Shown: in pieces, positions 8,352-16,317 of the stretch
Layout of the letters: each line of letters starts with the position of its first letter
How positions within the stretch are numbered: position 1 is the first letter of the stretch
The notes under the pieces: generated by a model
Database searches by the model: none
The model's input: only the letters and a program-made list of their open reading frames with translations
What the model was told of the DNA's origin: nothing
Program-made: the position numbers and the translations under genes
Origin: Clostridiales bacterium
GTDB taxonomy: Bacteria > Bacillota > Clostridia > Oscillospirales > CAG-272
Reading direction: 5' to 3'
Length of the DNA: 64,000 bases
NCBI GenBank assembly: GCA_022791685.1
Contig: JAAVZO010000036.1
Coordinates: forward strand, 1 to 64,000

Positions 8352-9824
8352 ATGTTCAAAAGCGTATTCACAAAATATATCACCGCGTTCATGCTTATTA
8401 TCGCGATAAGCTTTATGATACTCGCGCTGATACTCTGTCAGATGGTCACAAACTATTCTGACGATACCAAAACCCAGATGGTCGAACGCACCGCTGACAC
8501 TATCGCCGGATTCGTCAACGACGGCTACCGCGACGAAGGTTCGTATGATTTCAGCCAGTATATCTATTTCAGCCGCAATACCGTCCAACCTTTCGTGTCA
8601 GCTATGACTGAATTAAACGAAGATATTATAATATTGGTCTCGGACGCAAACGGCGGGATACTGCTCACAGCCGACAAATCTGAACCCGGTTATATAAACT
8701 CGAATGTATCGATAGACATAATGTCAAAGCTGTCATATTCCGGCAAACAGACTGTCAGCAGCGACCTTGGCGGCGTATTCACATCAAAGCACCTCGTGCG
8801 TGCAATCCCGATATACGACGCTGACGGTATCTTTGTTGGCGCGATATTCGTGTGCTCACCGCTTCAGGAATTTGACCAGCTCATCGAGACTATGATCAAG
8901 ACGATCATCATGTCGTGCCTATGGGTAATGCTCGCAGCCCTGCTTGCAGTATACTTCATAAGTGAAAAGATAATCGACCCGCTGAAGCAGATGTCGAAGG
9001 CAGCAAAGAATTTCGCTGCCGGAAAGTTCGATGTACGCATTCCGGTCAAAGGACGCGACGAGGTAGCCGAACTTGCGACTGCGTTTAATAACATGGCAGC
9101 GTCGCTTGCTAATCTTGAGGATATGCGCCGCACATTCCTTGCGAATGTCTCGCACGACCTGCGTACACCTATGACGACGATATCCGGCTTCATCGACGGT
9201 ATAATCGACGGCGCGATACCGCCCGAAAAGCATGAATATTATCTTGATGTAATCCGCACCGAGATACGCCGCCTGTCGCGCCTTGTTATCAGTCTGCTGG
9301 ATATAACGCGAATTCAAGCTGGAGAGCGTAAATTCAACAAGACTGCGTTCGATATATGCGAAATGGCGCGTTTGATATTGATATCCTTCGAACAGAAGCT
9401 CGACGCAAAAAAGCTTGATGTCGAATTCGAGTGTGTAAAGGATAAAATGATAGTGTACGCTGACCGCGACGCGATATATCAGATACTCTACAATATTTGT
9501 GACAACGCAATCAAGTTTTCGCGCGATGGCGGAAAATACCGCATAAGTATTCTTGAAAAGGATAGAAAAGTTTACATTTCGGTATTCAATGAAGGTATCG
9601 GAATACCGGCTGAGGAGCTTCCGTTCGTGTTCGAGCGCTTCTACAAGAGCGATAAGAGCCGCGGTCTTGATAAGACAGGTGTTGGTCTTGGACTTTATAT
9701 CGCAAAGACGATAATCGACGCACACGAGGAAGAGATATGGGTAAAGAGCGTCTACGGCGAAAACTGCGAATTCGTATTCACCCTCCCCTACACTCCTGAG
9801 GCTACGGTAGTTGTCAAGGACTAA
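8352..9824 (+). CDS. Membrane sensor histidine kinase
   Basis: A 490-residue kinase. A first membrane segment (about residues 8-30) and a second (about 183-205) flank an extracellular sensor of roughly 150 residues. A HAMP linker follows (to about 258). The dimerisation domain has H268 in NVSHDLRTPMTT, and the catalytic domain has the N box (NICDNAIKF), G1 (NEGIGIP), F box (VFERFYKSD) and G2 (GVGLGLYIAK). The architecture is that of VicK/PhoR-type kinases. Its presumed partner is the response regulator just upstream, although it is expressed from its own promoter. AAGGA lies 7 nt upstream of the start codon. The signal sensed is unknown. Confidence 0.93.
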   Translation: MFKSVFTKYITAFMLIIAISFMILALILCQMVTNYSDDTKTQMVERTADTIAGFVNDGYRDEGSYDFSQYIYFSRNTVQPFVSAMTELNEDIIILVSDANGGILLTADKSEPGYINSNVSIDIMSKLSYSGKQTVSSDLGGVFTSKHLVRAIPIYDADGIFVGAIFVCSPLQEFDQLIETMIKTIIMSCLWVMLAALLAVYFISEKIIDPLKQMSKAAKNFAAGKFDVRIPVKGRDEVAELATAFNNMAASLANLEDMRRTFLANVSHDLRTPMTTISGFIDGIIDGAIPPEKHEYYLDVIRTEIRRLSRLVISLLDITRIQAGERKFNKTAFDICEMARLILISFEQKLDAKKLDVEFECVKDKMIVYADRDAIYQILYNICDNAIKFSRDGGKYRISILEKDRKVYISVFNEGIGIPAEELPFVFERFYKSDKSRGLDKTGVGLGLYIAKTIIDAHEEEIWVKSVYGENCEFVFTLPYTPEATVVVKD

Positions 9825-9988
9825 TTTTAAGGAATTTTTATAAAGAATTCATCATTATGCAAAAAGTCTCCGAACTTTATTCATATTTGTATGTTATAAT
9901 TTAATAGACGAGTTTTGAAGCTCCATACACTTAACTCATGAAGCTCAAAATTCATATACGTACACACCCTGTAGTTTACGGAGGATCT

Positions 9989-10681
9989 ATGTTCGGTATT
10001 TTTAATATGACACGCGATGACACTGAGAAACAGTCAGCGCATAATAACGCAAGACTTGACAGCAGAGTCAACAGCAGTACAAAAAATAGCGACGAACCTT
10101 GCTTTGGCGGATTTCGAAGCCGCTGGAGCTACGATGATTGCCGCCGCAGACTCTCTCACCCGAGAATACGTGTGGCAAGTCCGATCTATGCGGCAGTCGG
10201 GATCATCAGTTTTGCATTCTGTGGTTTATTCCTGCTCGCCTGCATAATTTTGCTGAACGATTTCGTACATCAAAACCGCGACCTATATTATCCGGCAGGT
10301 TTGCGATTGTCATCTGACGAGATATCGGAAACCGAATCTGTCGCCATGGTTGATTACAGTGCGGTCATAAAACAGCCCGATACGTCTGAATACGGTACAC
10401 CGGCAGACGCGATATATGAAAATGTGACCTATGAATTATCAAAACGCTACTGTATCCCACGCGGGGTCATGATAAGCGGCTCGTTGAAAAATTCAGACGC
10501 GGCGATCGCGGGCTTCATTGAAGGCGATATAATTGTTGCCGTAAATGGAAGTGAGATCCTCAGCATAGACGATTTAACGATTCTCAGCGACAGCTTCGAG
10601 AACGGCGATATCATCACATTCAGAATATTCAGGAAGAACAAGTACATAGACGTAGCCATCGCCAATGCGCCTGCTTCTTGA
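9989..10681 (+). CDS. Single-pass membrane protein with C-terminal PDZ domain
   Basis: A 230-residue protein with a polar N-terminus rich in Ser, Asn and Arg, one membrane segment (about residues 66-90), a linker, and a PDZ domain (about 145-228: RGVMISGSLKNSDAAIAG, EGDIIVAVNGSEI, FRKNKYIDVAIA). It resembles the N-terminal anchor and PDZ part of DegP/HtrA-type proteins, but no trypsin-like protease domain is present. The start at 9989 is chosen because GGAGG lies 4 nt upstream; an ATG at 9938 has none. It follows the histidine kinase by 164 nt and could modulate envelope signalling; this is inference. Confidence 0.7.
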   Translation: MFGIFNMTRDDTEKQSAHNNARLDSRVNSSTKNSDEPCFGGFRSRWSYDDCRRRLSHPRIRVASPIYAAVGIISFAFCGLFLLACIILLNDFVHQNRDLYYPAGLRLSSDEISETESVAMVDYSAVIKQPDTSEYGTPADAIYENVTYELSKRYCIPRGVMISGSLKNSDAAIAGFIEGDIIVAVNGSEILSIDDLTILSDSFENGDIITFRIFRKNKYIDVAIANAPAS

Positions 10682-10695
10682 TAAAACTGTATGTT

Positions 10696-10729
10696 AAAGC
10701 AGATGAGATAATTCTCATCTGCTTTTATC
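10696..10729 (+). terminator. Terminator after the PDZ gene
   Basis: A perfect 13-bp stem (AAAGCAGATGAGA at 10696-10708 with 10713-10725) has a TAAT loop and a short T tail. Confidence 0.82.
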
Positions 10730-10812
10730 ATCAAAAAGTATATTGAATTATACCAACTCAAATGAGATATTTTGTCGTAATTCATATAATTTAAAAGATT
10801 CTTAAAAATATA

Positions 10813-10841
10813 TTGACAAATCCCCAAAAATATGATACTAT
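10813..10841 (+). promoter_or_regulatory. Sigma-A promoter of the lysine riboswitch transcript
   Basis: TTGACA (10813-10818) and TACTAT (10836-10841) are separated by 17 nt. The expected start site is about 10849, immediately before the riboswitch. Confidence 0.85.
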
Positions 10842-10852
10842 TTATCATAATA

Positions 10853-10998
10853 GAAGATAGAGGTGCGGTTGGCAATCAGTAGAAAGCCTCGAAAGGTGTC
10901 GCCGCCGAAGCTTGGTTTCATGCTGAGCTGGGATACAGCCATAACAGACTGTATACTGTCATTGCAATGCAATTGCATTGCGATGGGGAGCTATCCTG
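10853..10998 (+). promoter_or_regulatory. Lysine riboswitch (L-box)
   Basis: The P1 stem joins GATAG (10856-10860) to CTATC (10991-10995). Between them are the conserved L-box blocks in order: GAGGTGC, CAGTAGA, AAGGTGTCGCCG, CGAAGC, GCTGGGAT, AGACTG, ACTGTCATT and GGGGAGC. This matches the established lysine riboswitch consensus. It controls the downstream NhaC-family gene and so points to lysine as the transported substrate. High lysine should stabilise P1 and allow the terminator at 11019-11055 to form. Confidence 0.93.
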
Positions 10999-11018
10999 CT
11001 TGATTTGACCAAAAAGTC

Positions 11019-11067
11019 AAAGAGACCGGAAGGCTTCAATGTTTCCGGTCTCTTTCTTCAAATTTTT
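11019..11067 (+). terminator. Riboswitch expression-platform terminator
   Basis: A 13-bp stem (AAAGAGACCGGAA at 11019-11031 with 11043-11055) is followed by a T-rich tract, directly before the ribosome binding site of the transporter gene. Confidence 0.82.
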
Positions 11068-11080
11068 TGGAGGACATATC

Positions 11081-12769
11081 ATGCAACATCAAAGCAGACT
11101 TACAAAGTTATTCTGTCTTATGCTGCTGGTCACACTCATCATGTCTGTTTTCTCGCTCGGCGTATTCGCTGAAACTGAGGCAGACACTGACGCTTCCGTG
11201 GTTACCGAAGCTATAACCGACGACACTGAAGCTGATGAGGCTGACGACGGCACATCTGACAGCAAGTTCTATTCGACATTCTGGGCGCTGATACCGCCAG
11301 TAATAGCGATAGTGCTTGCACTCATTACAAAGGAAGTTTATTCCTCGCTGTTCATTGGAATCCTTGTCGGAGGTATCTTGGCAGCATCCTTTAATCCGCT
11401 TGGAACGGTCGACGCTATTGTCAATGAAGGCTTCATTGAAGCAGTTAAGGGCAGCGCCGGAATCTTCATCTTCCTTGTAATACTCGGCATTCTCGTAGCA
11501 CTTATCAACAAGACCGGCGCAGCTGCCGCATTCGGAAACTGGGCTAAGACTCATATCAAGACCCGTATCGGTGCAATGCTCGCTACCTTTGTTCTTGGCA
11601 TACTCATCTTCATCGACGACTACTTCAACTGCCTTACCGTCGGAAGTGTTATGCTGCCAGTCACCGACTCACACAAGATCTCTCGCGCAAAGCTTGCATA
11701 TATCATCGACGCTACAGCAGCTCCGATTTGTATGATAGCGCCTATCTCATCGTGGGCAGCAGCCGTATCCAGCTATGCTGACGGCACCGGATACTCCGGA
11801 CTCGAGCTGTTCATCCGTGCTATTCCGTTCAATTACTACTCGTTAATGACTCTGCTCTTCGTTCTTCTTATCGCATTCCTTCGCGTTGATTACGGTCCTA
11901 TGGCGCTTCACGAAAAGAATGCGCTCGAAAAGGGCGACCTCTTTACGACCGGAGTCAGCACAAACCGTGCAAAGGAAGAGCTTGAAGTCAACGAAAAGGG
12001 TAAGGTCATGGATCTTATCATTCCGATCGTCGTTCTTATCGTAGTATGCGTATTCGGTCTCGTTTATGTAGGCGGAATCATGTCAGGTCTCGATTTTGTA
12101 ACCGCGTTCAGTGAAACTGACGCTACTGTTGGTTTGCCGTGGGGTGGTCTGATAGCACTTATTGTAACTATAATCTACCTCATCGCAAGACGTGTTATCT
12201 CCTTCAAGGACGCTATGGACTGCGTTCCGAAGGGATTTATAGCGATGGTCCCTGCAATCCTCATACTTACTTTTGCTACCGCGCTTAAGAATATGACTAC
12301 TCTGCTCGGCGCTAAGGAATTCATCGGCGGACTTATGGAAAATGCAGCTAAGGGTCTTGACCTCTTCCTGCCAGCAGTTATTTTCGTAGTAGCTTGTCTG
12401 CTCGCATTCGCGACTGGTACATCGTGGGGTACATTCGGTATCCTCATTCCGATCGTCGCTTCGATATTCCCTGCTACAAGCGAGCTGCTGTTTATAGGTA
12501 TCTCTGCTTGCCTCGCAGGAGCTGTATGCGGCGACCACTGCTCGCCTATCTCGGACACGACCATTATGTCGTCCGCAGGTGCGCAATGCGACCACATCAA
12601 CCACGTATCGACTCAGATACCATACGCAGTTACTGTAGCGATCTGCTCGTTCATCGGCTATATAGTCGGCGGACTCACAAGCAATGGCTGGATCGGACTT
12701 GTTGTCTCGGCTGTTTGCGTTGTCGGAACAGTGCTGTTTATTAAGACCCGTCAGAAGAAAAGTCTCTGA
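11081..12769 (+). CDS. NhaC family antiporter, predicted lysine transporter (LysW type)
   Basis: A 562-residue membrane protein of the NhaC Na+/H+ antiporter family. About eleven to thirteen hydrophobic segments include the signatures FIDDYFNCLTVGSVMLPV, DATAAPICMIAPISSW, FATGTSWGTFGILIPI and CGDHCSPISDTTIMSSAG. NhaC-family members under lysine riboswitches have been predicted to be lysine transporters (LysW), and the riboswitch upstream supports that role over Na+ export. The N-terminus is odd: a typical cleavable signal peptide (residues 1-30, ending VFA) and then an acidic Asp/Glu/Thr linker of about 35 residues precede the first transport helix. The start at 11081 has GGAGGA 6 nt upstream. 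It is a monocistronic gene. Confidence 0.9.
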   Translation: MQHQSRLTKLFCLMLLVTLIMSVFSLGVFAETEADTDASVVTEAITDDTEADEADDGTSDSKFYSTFWALIPPVIAIVLALITKEVYSSLFIGILVGGILAASFNPLGTVDAIVNEGFIEAVKGSAGIFIFLVILGILVALINKTGAAAAFGNWAKTHIKTRIGAMLATFVLGILIFIDDYFNCLTVGSVMLPVTDSHKISRAKLAYIIDATAAPICMIAPISSWAAAVSSYADGTGYSGLELFIRAIPFNYYSLMTLLFVLLIAFLRVDYGPMALHEKNALEKGDLFTTGVSTNRAKEELEVNEKGKVMDLIIPIVVLIVVCVFGLVYVGGIMSGLDFVTAFSETDATVGLPWGGLIALIVTIIYLIARRVISFKDAMDCVPKGFIAMVPAILILTFATALKNMTTLLGAKEFIGGLMENAAKGLDLFLPAVIFVVACLLAFATGTSWGTFGILIPIVASIFPATSELLFIGISACLAGAVCGDHCSPISDTTIMSSAGAQCDHINHVSTQIPYAVTVAICSFIGYIVGGLTSNGWIGLVVSAVCVVGTVLFIKTRQKKSL

Positions 12770-12787
12770 CATTTAAATCAAATGAGC

Positions 12788-12817
12788 ACGGGTGCAGGTT
12801 ATAATATCTGCACCCGT
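12788..12817 (+). terminator. Terminator after the lysine transporter gene
   Basis: A perfect 10-bp stem (ACGGGTGCAG at 12788-12797 with 12808-12817). The following sequence is only weakly T-rich. Confidence 0.65.
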
Positions 12818-12874
12818 TGTCAATAAATAAAATCATTGCTCATTACATATACTATCAGAAAGGAGGATTTTATC

Positions 12875-13036
12875 ATGAAAAAATACGTATGCGATGTTTG
12901 CGGTTGGGAATACGACGAGGAAGCTGGCGATCCGGATAACGGAATAGCTCCCGGCACCAAGTTTGAGGACCTGCCAGACGATTTCGTTTGCCCGCTCTGC
13001 GGAGTCGGCAAGGACGACTTCTCTGAAGCTGAATAA
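12875..13036 (+). CDS. Rubredoxin
   Basis: A 53-residue protein with the two iron-binding knuckles CDVCG (C6, C9) and CPLCG (C39, C42), plus the conserved [22 protein letters not shown] core. It is a one-electron carrier of anaerobes, often feeding oxygen- or superoxide-reducing enzymes. The start at 12875 is set by AAGGAGG 8 nt upstream. It stands alone between two terminators; no partner oxidoreductase is adjacent. Confidence 0.96.
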   Translation: MKKYVCDVCGWEYDEEAGDPDNGIAPGTKFEDLPDDFVCPLCGVGKDDFSEAE

Positions 13037-13040
13037 AATA

Positions 13041-13078
13041 AAAAAATAGGCTGGCTTTACAAGTCAACCTATTTTTTC
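13041..13078. terminator. Shared terminator between rubredoxin and tyrA
   Basis: The stem AAAAAATAGG (13041-13050) pairs with CCTATTTTTT (13068-13077), and A/T tracts on both sides serve the two convergent genes. Confidence 0.8.
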
Positions 13079-13085
13079 TTTACGC

Positions 13086-13928
13086 TTATATTTCTTCCTT
13101 TATCTCGTCGTTGATACGGCTTCCATCGGCGAGCAGCTTTTCGAGCTTATCAGCATCGCCAGCCTTCATCGCCTCCGAATATTCAAGCAGCGACGCGGCA
13201 AGCTGCTCTACCTCAGGAATGAGATAATCGCGATTTTCCATGAAAAGCTCACTCCACATATGCGCGTTCAAATGTGCAACGCGGGTGAGGTCACGGAAAC
13301 TTCCTGCCGAGTATCCGCGGTGCTCACGTGCTGTCGGGCTCTTGACATATGCGTTCGAAAGTATATGTGCGAGCTGAGATGTGTAAGCAACGATCCTGTC
13401 GTGGTCGTCCGCATTTGTTACTCTGACTGAGCTAAAGCCTACCGACTTAAACAGCTTCACAGCGTCGTCGAGACAGCGCACATCAACGTCTTTCGGCGGC
13501 ATAAGCAGCATAGTAGCATTTTTATACAGCGACTCACGCGACGCTTCAAAGCCTGAGAACTGTGTTCCAGCCATAGGATGTCCGCCAAAGAAGCTGAATC
13601 CGTACTTCTCTGCTGCTGCAAATCCAACATCGCAAACTCTGCGCTTAGTGCCTCCAAGGTCACATACAAGCGCACCTTTTTTTATCTCAGCTGCGTGCTG
13701 CTCGAGCAGTTCGACCGTCGCAGCAGGGTATGCAGCACAGATGATCGAATCAAAATCAGAAAGCTCAGGCAGCGTATCGCAGACCTTATCGCACGCACCA
13801 ACGAGCAGAGCCTTTCGCATAGCCTCACGGCTCGTATCAAATCCGACCACTGTATGCTCAGTGAAGTACTTCAGCGCGCGCGCCATCGAGCCGCCGATAA
13901 GTCCAAGTCCAACTATCAGTATTTTCAT
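13086..13928 (-). CDS. tyrA: Prephenate dehydrogenase
   Basis: A 280-residue NAD(P)-dependent prephenate dehydrogenase of tyrosine synthesis. The N-terminal Rossmann fold starts with ILIVGLGLIGGSMA. The catalytic/substrate region is GGHPMAGTQFSGFEAS, and the C-terminal helical domain contains SQLAHILSNA and GSFRDLTRVA. The start at 13928 is chosen because GGAG lies 9 nt upstream; the ATG 15 nt earlier has no ribosome binding site. It lies downstream of murE on the same strand, but a palindromic block (13958-14057) separates the two, so co-transcription is uncertain. No ACT domain or chorismate mutase fusion is present. Confidence 0.93.
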   Translation of the reverse strand: MKILIVGLGLIGGSMARALKYFTEHTVVGFDTSREAMRKALLVGACDKVCDTLPELSDFDSIICAAYPAATVELLEQHAAEIKKGALVCDLGGTKRRVCDVGFAAAEKYGFSFFGGHPMAGTQFSGFEASRESLYKNATMLLMPPKDVDVRCLDDAVKLFKSVGFSSVRVTNADDHDRIVAYTSQLAHILSNAYVKSPTAREHRGYSAGSFRDLTRVAHLNAHMWSELFMENRDYLIPEVEQLAASLLEYSEAMKAGDADKLEKLLADGSRINDEIKEEI

Positions 13929-13957
13929 ATCCGTTTTCTCCATGTTAATTTTTCAAC

Positions 13958-14057
13958 TTGTCACGGCATAATTGGGGGATTGAGTCTCCCAATTATGCGA
14001 AATGTTCACCGCCGCATTAGAGGCATCACTGCTTTAGCAGTGTGGACATCGTGACAA
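13958..14057. repeat. Nested palindromic element between murE and tyrA
   Basis: The outer arms TTGTCACG (13958-13965) and CGTGACAA (14050-14057) enclose two perfect hairpins: CATAATTGGG with CCCAATTATG (13967-13976, 13988-13997), and CACTGC with GCAGTG (14027-14032, 14037-14042). The arrangement is a clean three-way junction. It could be a structured RNA, a terminator/attenuator or a small non-autonomous repeat. Confidence 0.65.
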
Positions 14058-14059
14058 TG

Positions 14060-15562
14060 TTATATCCTTGCCGCACGCGCAGCAACAGCTGTGAGTATTT
14101 CCTCACGCTCATCATAATGCCGATACTCGCCCTCAATAAGCTGATACTCCTCGTGTCCCTTTCCGGCAAAAAGAATGCAGTCGCCCGAAAGCGCATGGTC
14201 TATAGCGTAGCGAACTGCGTCGCGGCGGTCGACAAAGGCTGCATAAGGGCATGAAGTTTTTATAACGCTCTCCTCGATATCGTGAATGATATCCTCCGGC
14301 GCTTCAAAGTTTGGATTGTCGCTGGTGATTATACAGAAATCGGCGAGCTGTCCGGTCACTTCACCGAGCTCAGAGCGCCGCAGCTGAGTGCGTCCACCGA
14401 CCGAACCGAAAAGTACGACCAATCGCTTCGGTTGATATTTGCGTATAGTCTCAAGCGCCGCGCGCATTGATACAGCATTGTGCGCATAGTCTATGATCGT
14501 AACGACATCCTCGAGTCCGCTTCCCTTCTCCGGTGTGACAAGCTCGAAACGTCCGCGGACTGTCGCCCTTGACAGCGCATCACAGATAACATTTTCACGT
14601 ATCTGCATACGCTGAGCGACAGCAATAGCGGCAAGTGCGTTGTATACGTTGAATTCGCCCGGCATACGCAGGCTGTATTCACACTCTCCAGTGACCGAGC
14701 GGCAGATAAATTTTACGCCGAGTAGGTTTCCGCTTCTCCACGGACGAATATCGCGTGCTGCAAAGTCACGCGGACTGTTCGCTGAACCAAATGTCGTGTT
14801 GATAGAGTGCGCATTCTTGACCATATCGGTAAAATGCGCGTCGTCGGCGTTGAATATTCCATATCTGCACTGGCGGAACAGCTCCGCCTTGCAGTTCATA
14901 TAGTGCTCGAAATCCGGGTGCTCAACTCCGCCGATGTGGTCGCGCGACAGGTTTGTAAATACTCCGATGTGGAAGTGTATACCGACTGTGCGGCGCATAT
15001 ATATCGCCTGAGACGATACCTCCATCACAACGCAGGATATACCATCATCTACCATTTTGCGGAACGCCTTATGCAGCTCGTAGCTCTCAGGAGTTGTGTT
15101 GACGGTAGGTGTGCGCACGCCGTTTATCAATATACCGGTAGTTCCGATCGAAGCGGTAGCGATTCCGCCGGCGTTGAGAATATCATATACCAGCGACGCT
15201 GTCGTCGTCTTGCCCTTTGTACCGGTAATGCCGATGATAAGCAGCGAACGCGCCGGATAATCAAATAATGCCGCCGATGCGAGTGCGAGCGCCGCGCGAG
15301 TATCAGTGACGATTATCTGCACCGCGTCGTCGGGAAGGCTATCGAGCTGCCGCTGGACCATGAATACACGGCAGCCGCAGCCATAAGCTCCAGCAGCGTA
15401 GTTATGTCCATCCGAAACTGCGCCGATAAGGCAGACAAACAGCTTATCGAGCGTAGCTTTACGCGAATCGTAAGTTATATCGGCTATTTCAAGCGTTTCG
15501 ATAAGCTCGCTTGAAGCGTTTGATGTATATTCGATGTCGGCGAGAATTTTTGAAAGTAACAT
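14060..15562 (-). CDS. murE: UDP-N-acetylmuramyl-tripeptide synthetase (MurE family)
   Basis: A 500-residue Mur ligase. The N-terminal UDP-binding domain is followed by the ATP P-loop (GITGTKGKTTTA), the central-domain signature VVMEVSSQAI and HFHIGVFTNLSRDHI, and the C-terminal domain. It adds the third residue to UDP-MurNAc-L-Ala-D-Glu. The specificity loop reads DNPN (D415-N418) where meso-diaminopimelate enzymes have DNPR, so it probably does not use meso-DAP; L-lysine is the likely alternative. The start at 15562 is set by AAAGGA; an upstream in-frame extension runs into the racemase gene. It ends an operon ATP-grasp - racemase - murE whose other members suit a D-Asp cross-bridge on lysine. 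Confidence 0.87.
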   Translation of the reverse strand: MLLSKILADIEYTSNASSELIETLEIADITYDSRKATLDKLFVCLIGAVSDGHNYAAGAYGCGCRVFMVQRQLDSLPDDAVQIIVTDTRAALALASAALFDYPARSLLIIGITGTKGKTTTASLVYDILNAGGIATASIGTTGILINGVRTPTVNTTPESYELHKAFRKMVDDGISCVVMEVSSQAIYMRRTVGIHFHIGVFTNLSRDHIGGVEHPDFEHYMNCKAELFRQCRYGIFNADDAHFTDMVKNAHSINTTFGSANSPRDFAARDIRPWRSGNLLGVKFICRSVTGECEYSLRMPGEFNVYNALAAIAVAQRMQIRENVICDALSRATVRGRFELVTPEKGSGLEDVVTIIDYAHNAVSMRAALETIRKYQPKRLVVLFGSVGGRTQLRRSELGEVTGQLADFCIITSDNPNFEAPEDIIHDIEESVIKTSCPYAAFVDRRDAVRYAIDHALSGDCILFAGKGHEEYQLIEGEYRHYDEREEILTAVAARAARI

Positions 15563-15609
15563 AATTGTTCCTTTAGTAATGTAATATTTTATCTGTTCTC
15601 GTAAATCAG

Positions 15610-16317
15610 TTACAATGAAATTGCCCGCTTGCCGCAGGCTTTGATCGTCGCGAGCGCAAGGCATTCGAGCGAGTCTACGTAGAAGTCGCCGAGCCCTTCC
15701 TGCTTCTTTACCAGCGAAAGCTCAGTGCAGCCAAGTATCAGCTTTTCGCAGCCGAGCGAGCGCATATAGTGCGAGATTTCGTAAAAGCTCTCCATATTTG
15801 CGCGGCGATTCTGCTTGATCTGACCGTATATGATCTCCATCACTCGCGCCTGATGTGCCTCGTCAGGGACTATGCACTCGATTTTGTGCTCACTGCAATA
15901 TTTCTGATATGTATGCGAGCGCACCGTTCCGTCGGTCGCAAGCAGTCCGAAGCGTTCAACTCCAGCGCGCTTCAGGGTCAGCACCGATTCCTCGATTATA
16001 TTGAGTATCGGCACGTCGATTTCAGCCGCCAGCCGGTCATAGAAATAATGCGCAGTATTGCATGGTATCGCTATGATCTCCGCTCCGAAGCTGACGAGCT
16101 TCTGTGCGTCGGGGATCATAGCGTCGAGCGGATTTTCATCCGACTCACCGAGTATGTAGCGAGTACGGTCTGGTGTAGTCGCACGGCTCGAAATAACGAT
16201 ATCGATATGCTCTTGGTCGCATTTTGCGTCAGTCAAAGCGGTGAGCAACTCGTAAAAATATACGGTAGACATCGGACCGAGCCCGCCGAGTATACCGAGC
16301 AGCTTACTCTTTTCCAT
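15610..16317 (-). CDS. Aspartate/glutamate racemase family protein
   Basis: A 235-residue cofactor-independent racemase. Both catalytic cysteines are visible: IPCNTAHYF (first half) and LGCTELSL (second half). The N-terminal LGILGGLGPMSTVYFYELL is typical of aspartate racemases. It interconverts L- and D-aspartate. The gene overlaps the upstream ATP-grasp gene by 14 nt and precedes murE by 47 nt, so D-Asp is probably made for the peptidoglycan cross-bridge, as racD does in Lactococcus. Glutamate racemase activity (MurI) is less likely from the sequence pattern but cannot be excluded. Confidence 0.9.
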   Translation of the reverse strand: MEKSKLLGILGGLGPMSTVYFYELLTALTDAKCDQEHIDIVISSRATTPDRTRYILGESDENPLDAMIPDAQKLVSFGAEIIAIPCNTAHYFYDRLAAEIDVPILNIIEESVLTLKRAGVERFGLLATDGTVRSHTYQKYCSEHKIECIVPDEAHQARVMEIIYGQIKQNRRANMESFYEISHYMRSLGCEKLILGCTELSLVKKQEGLGDFYVDSLECLALATIKACGKRAISL

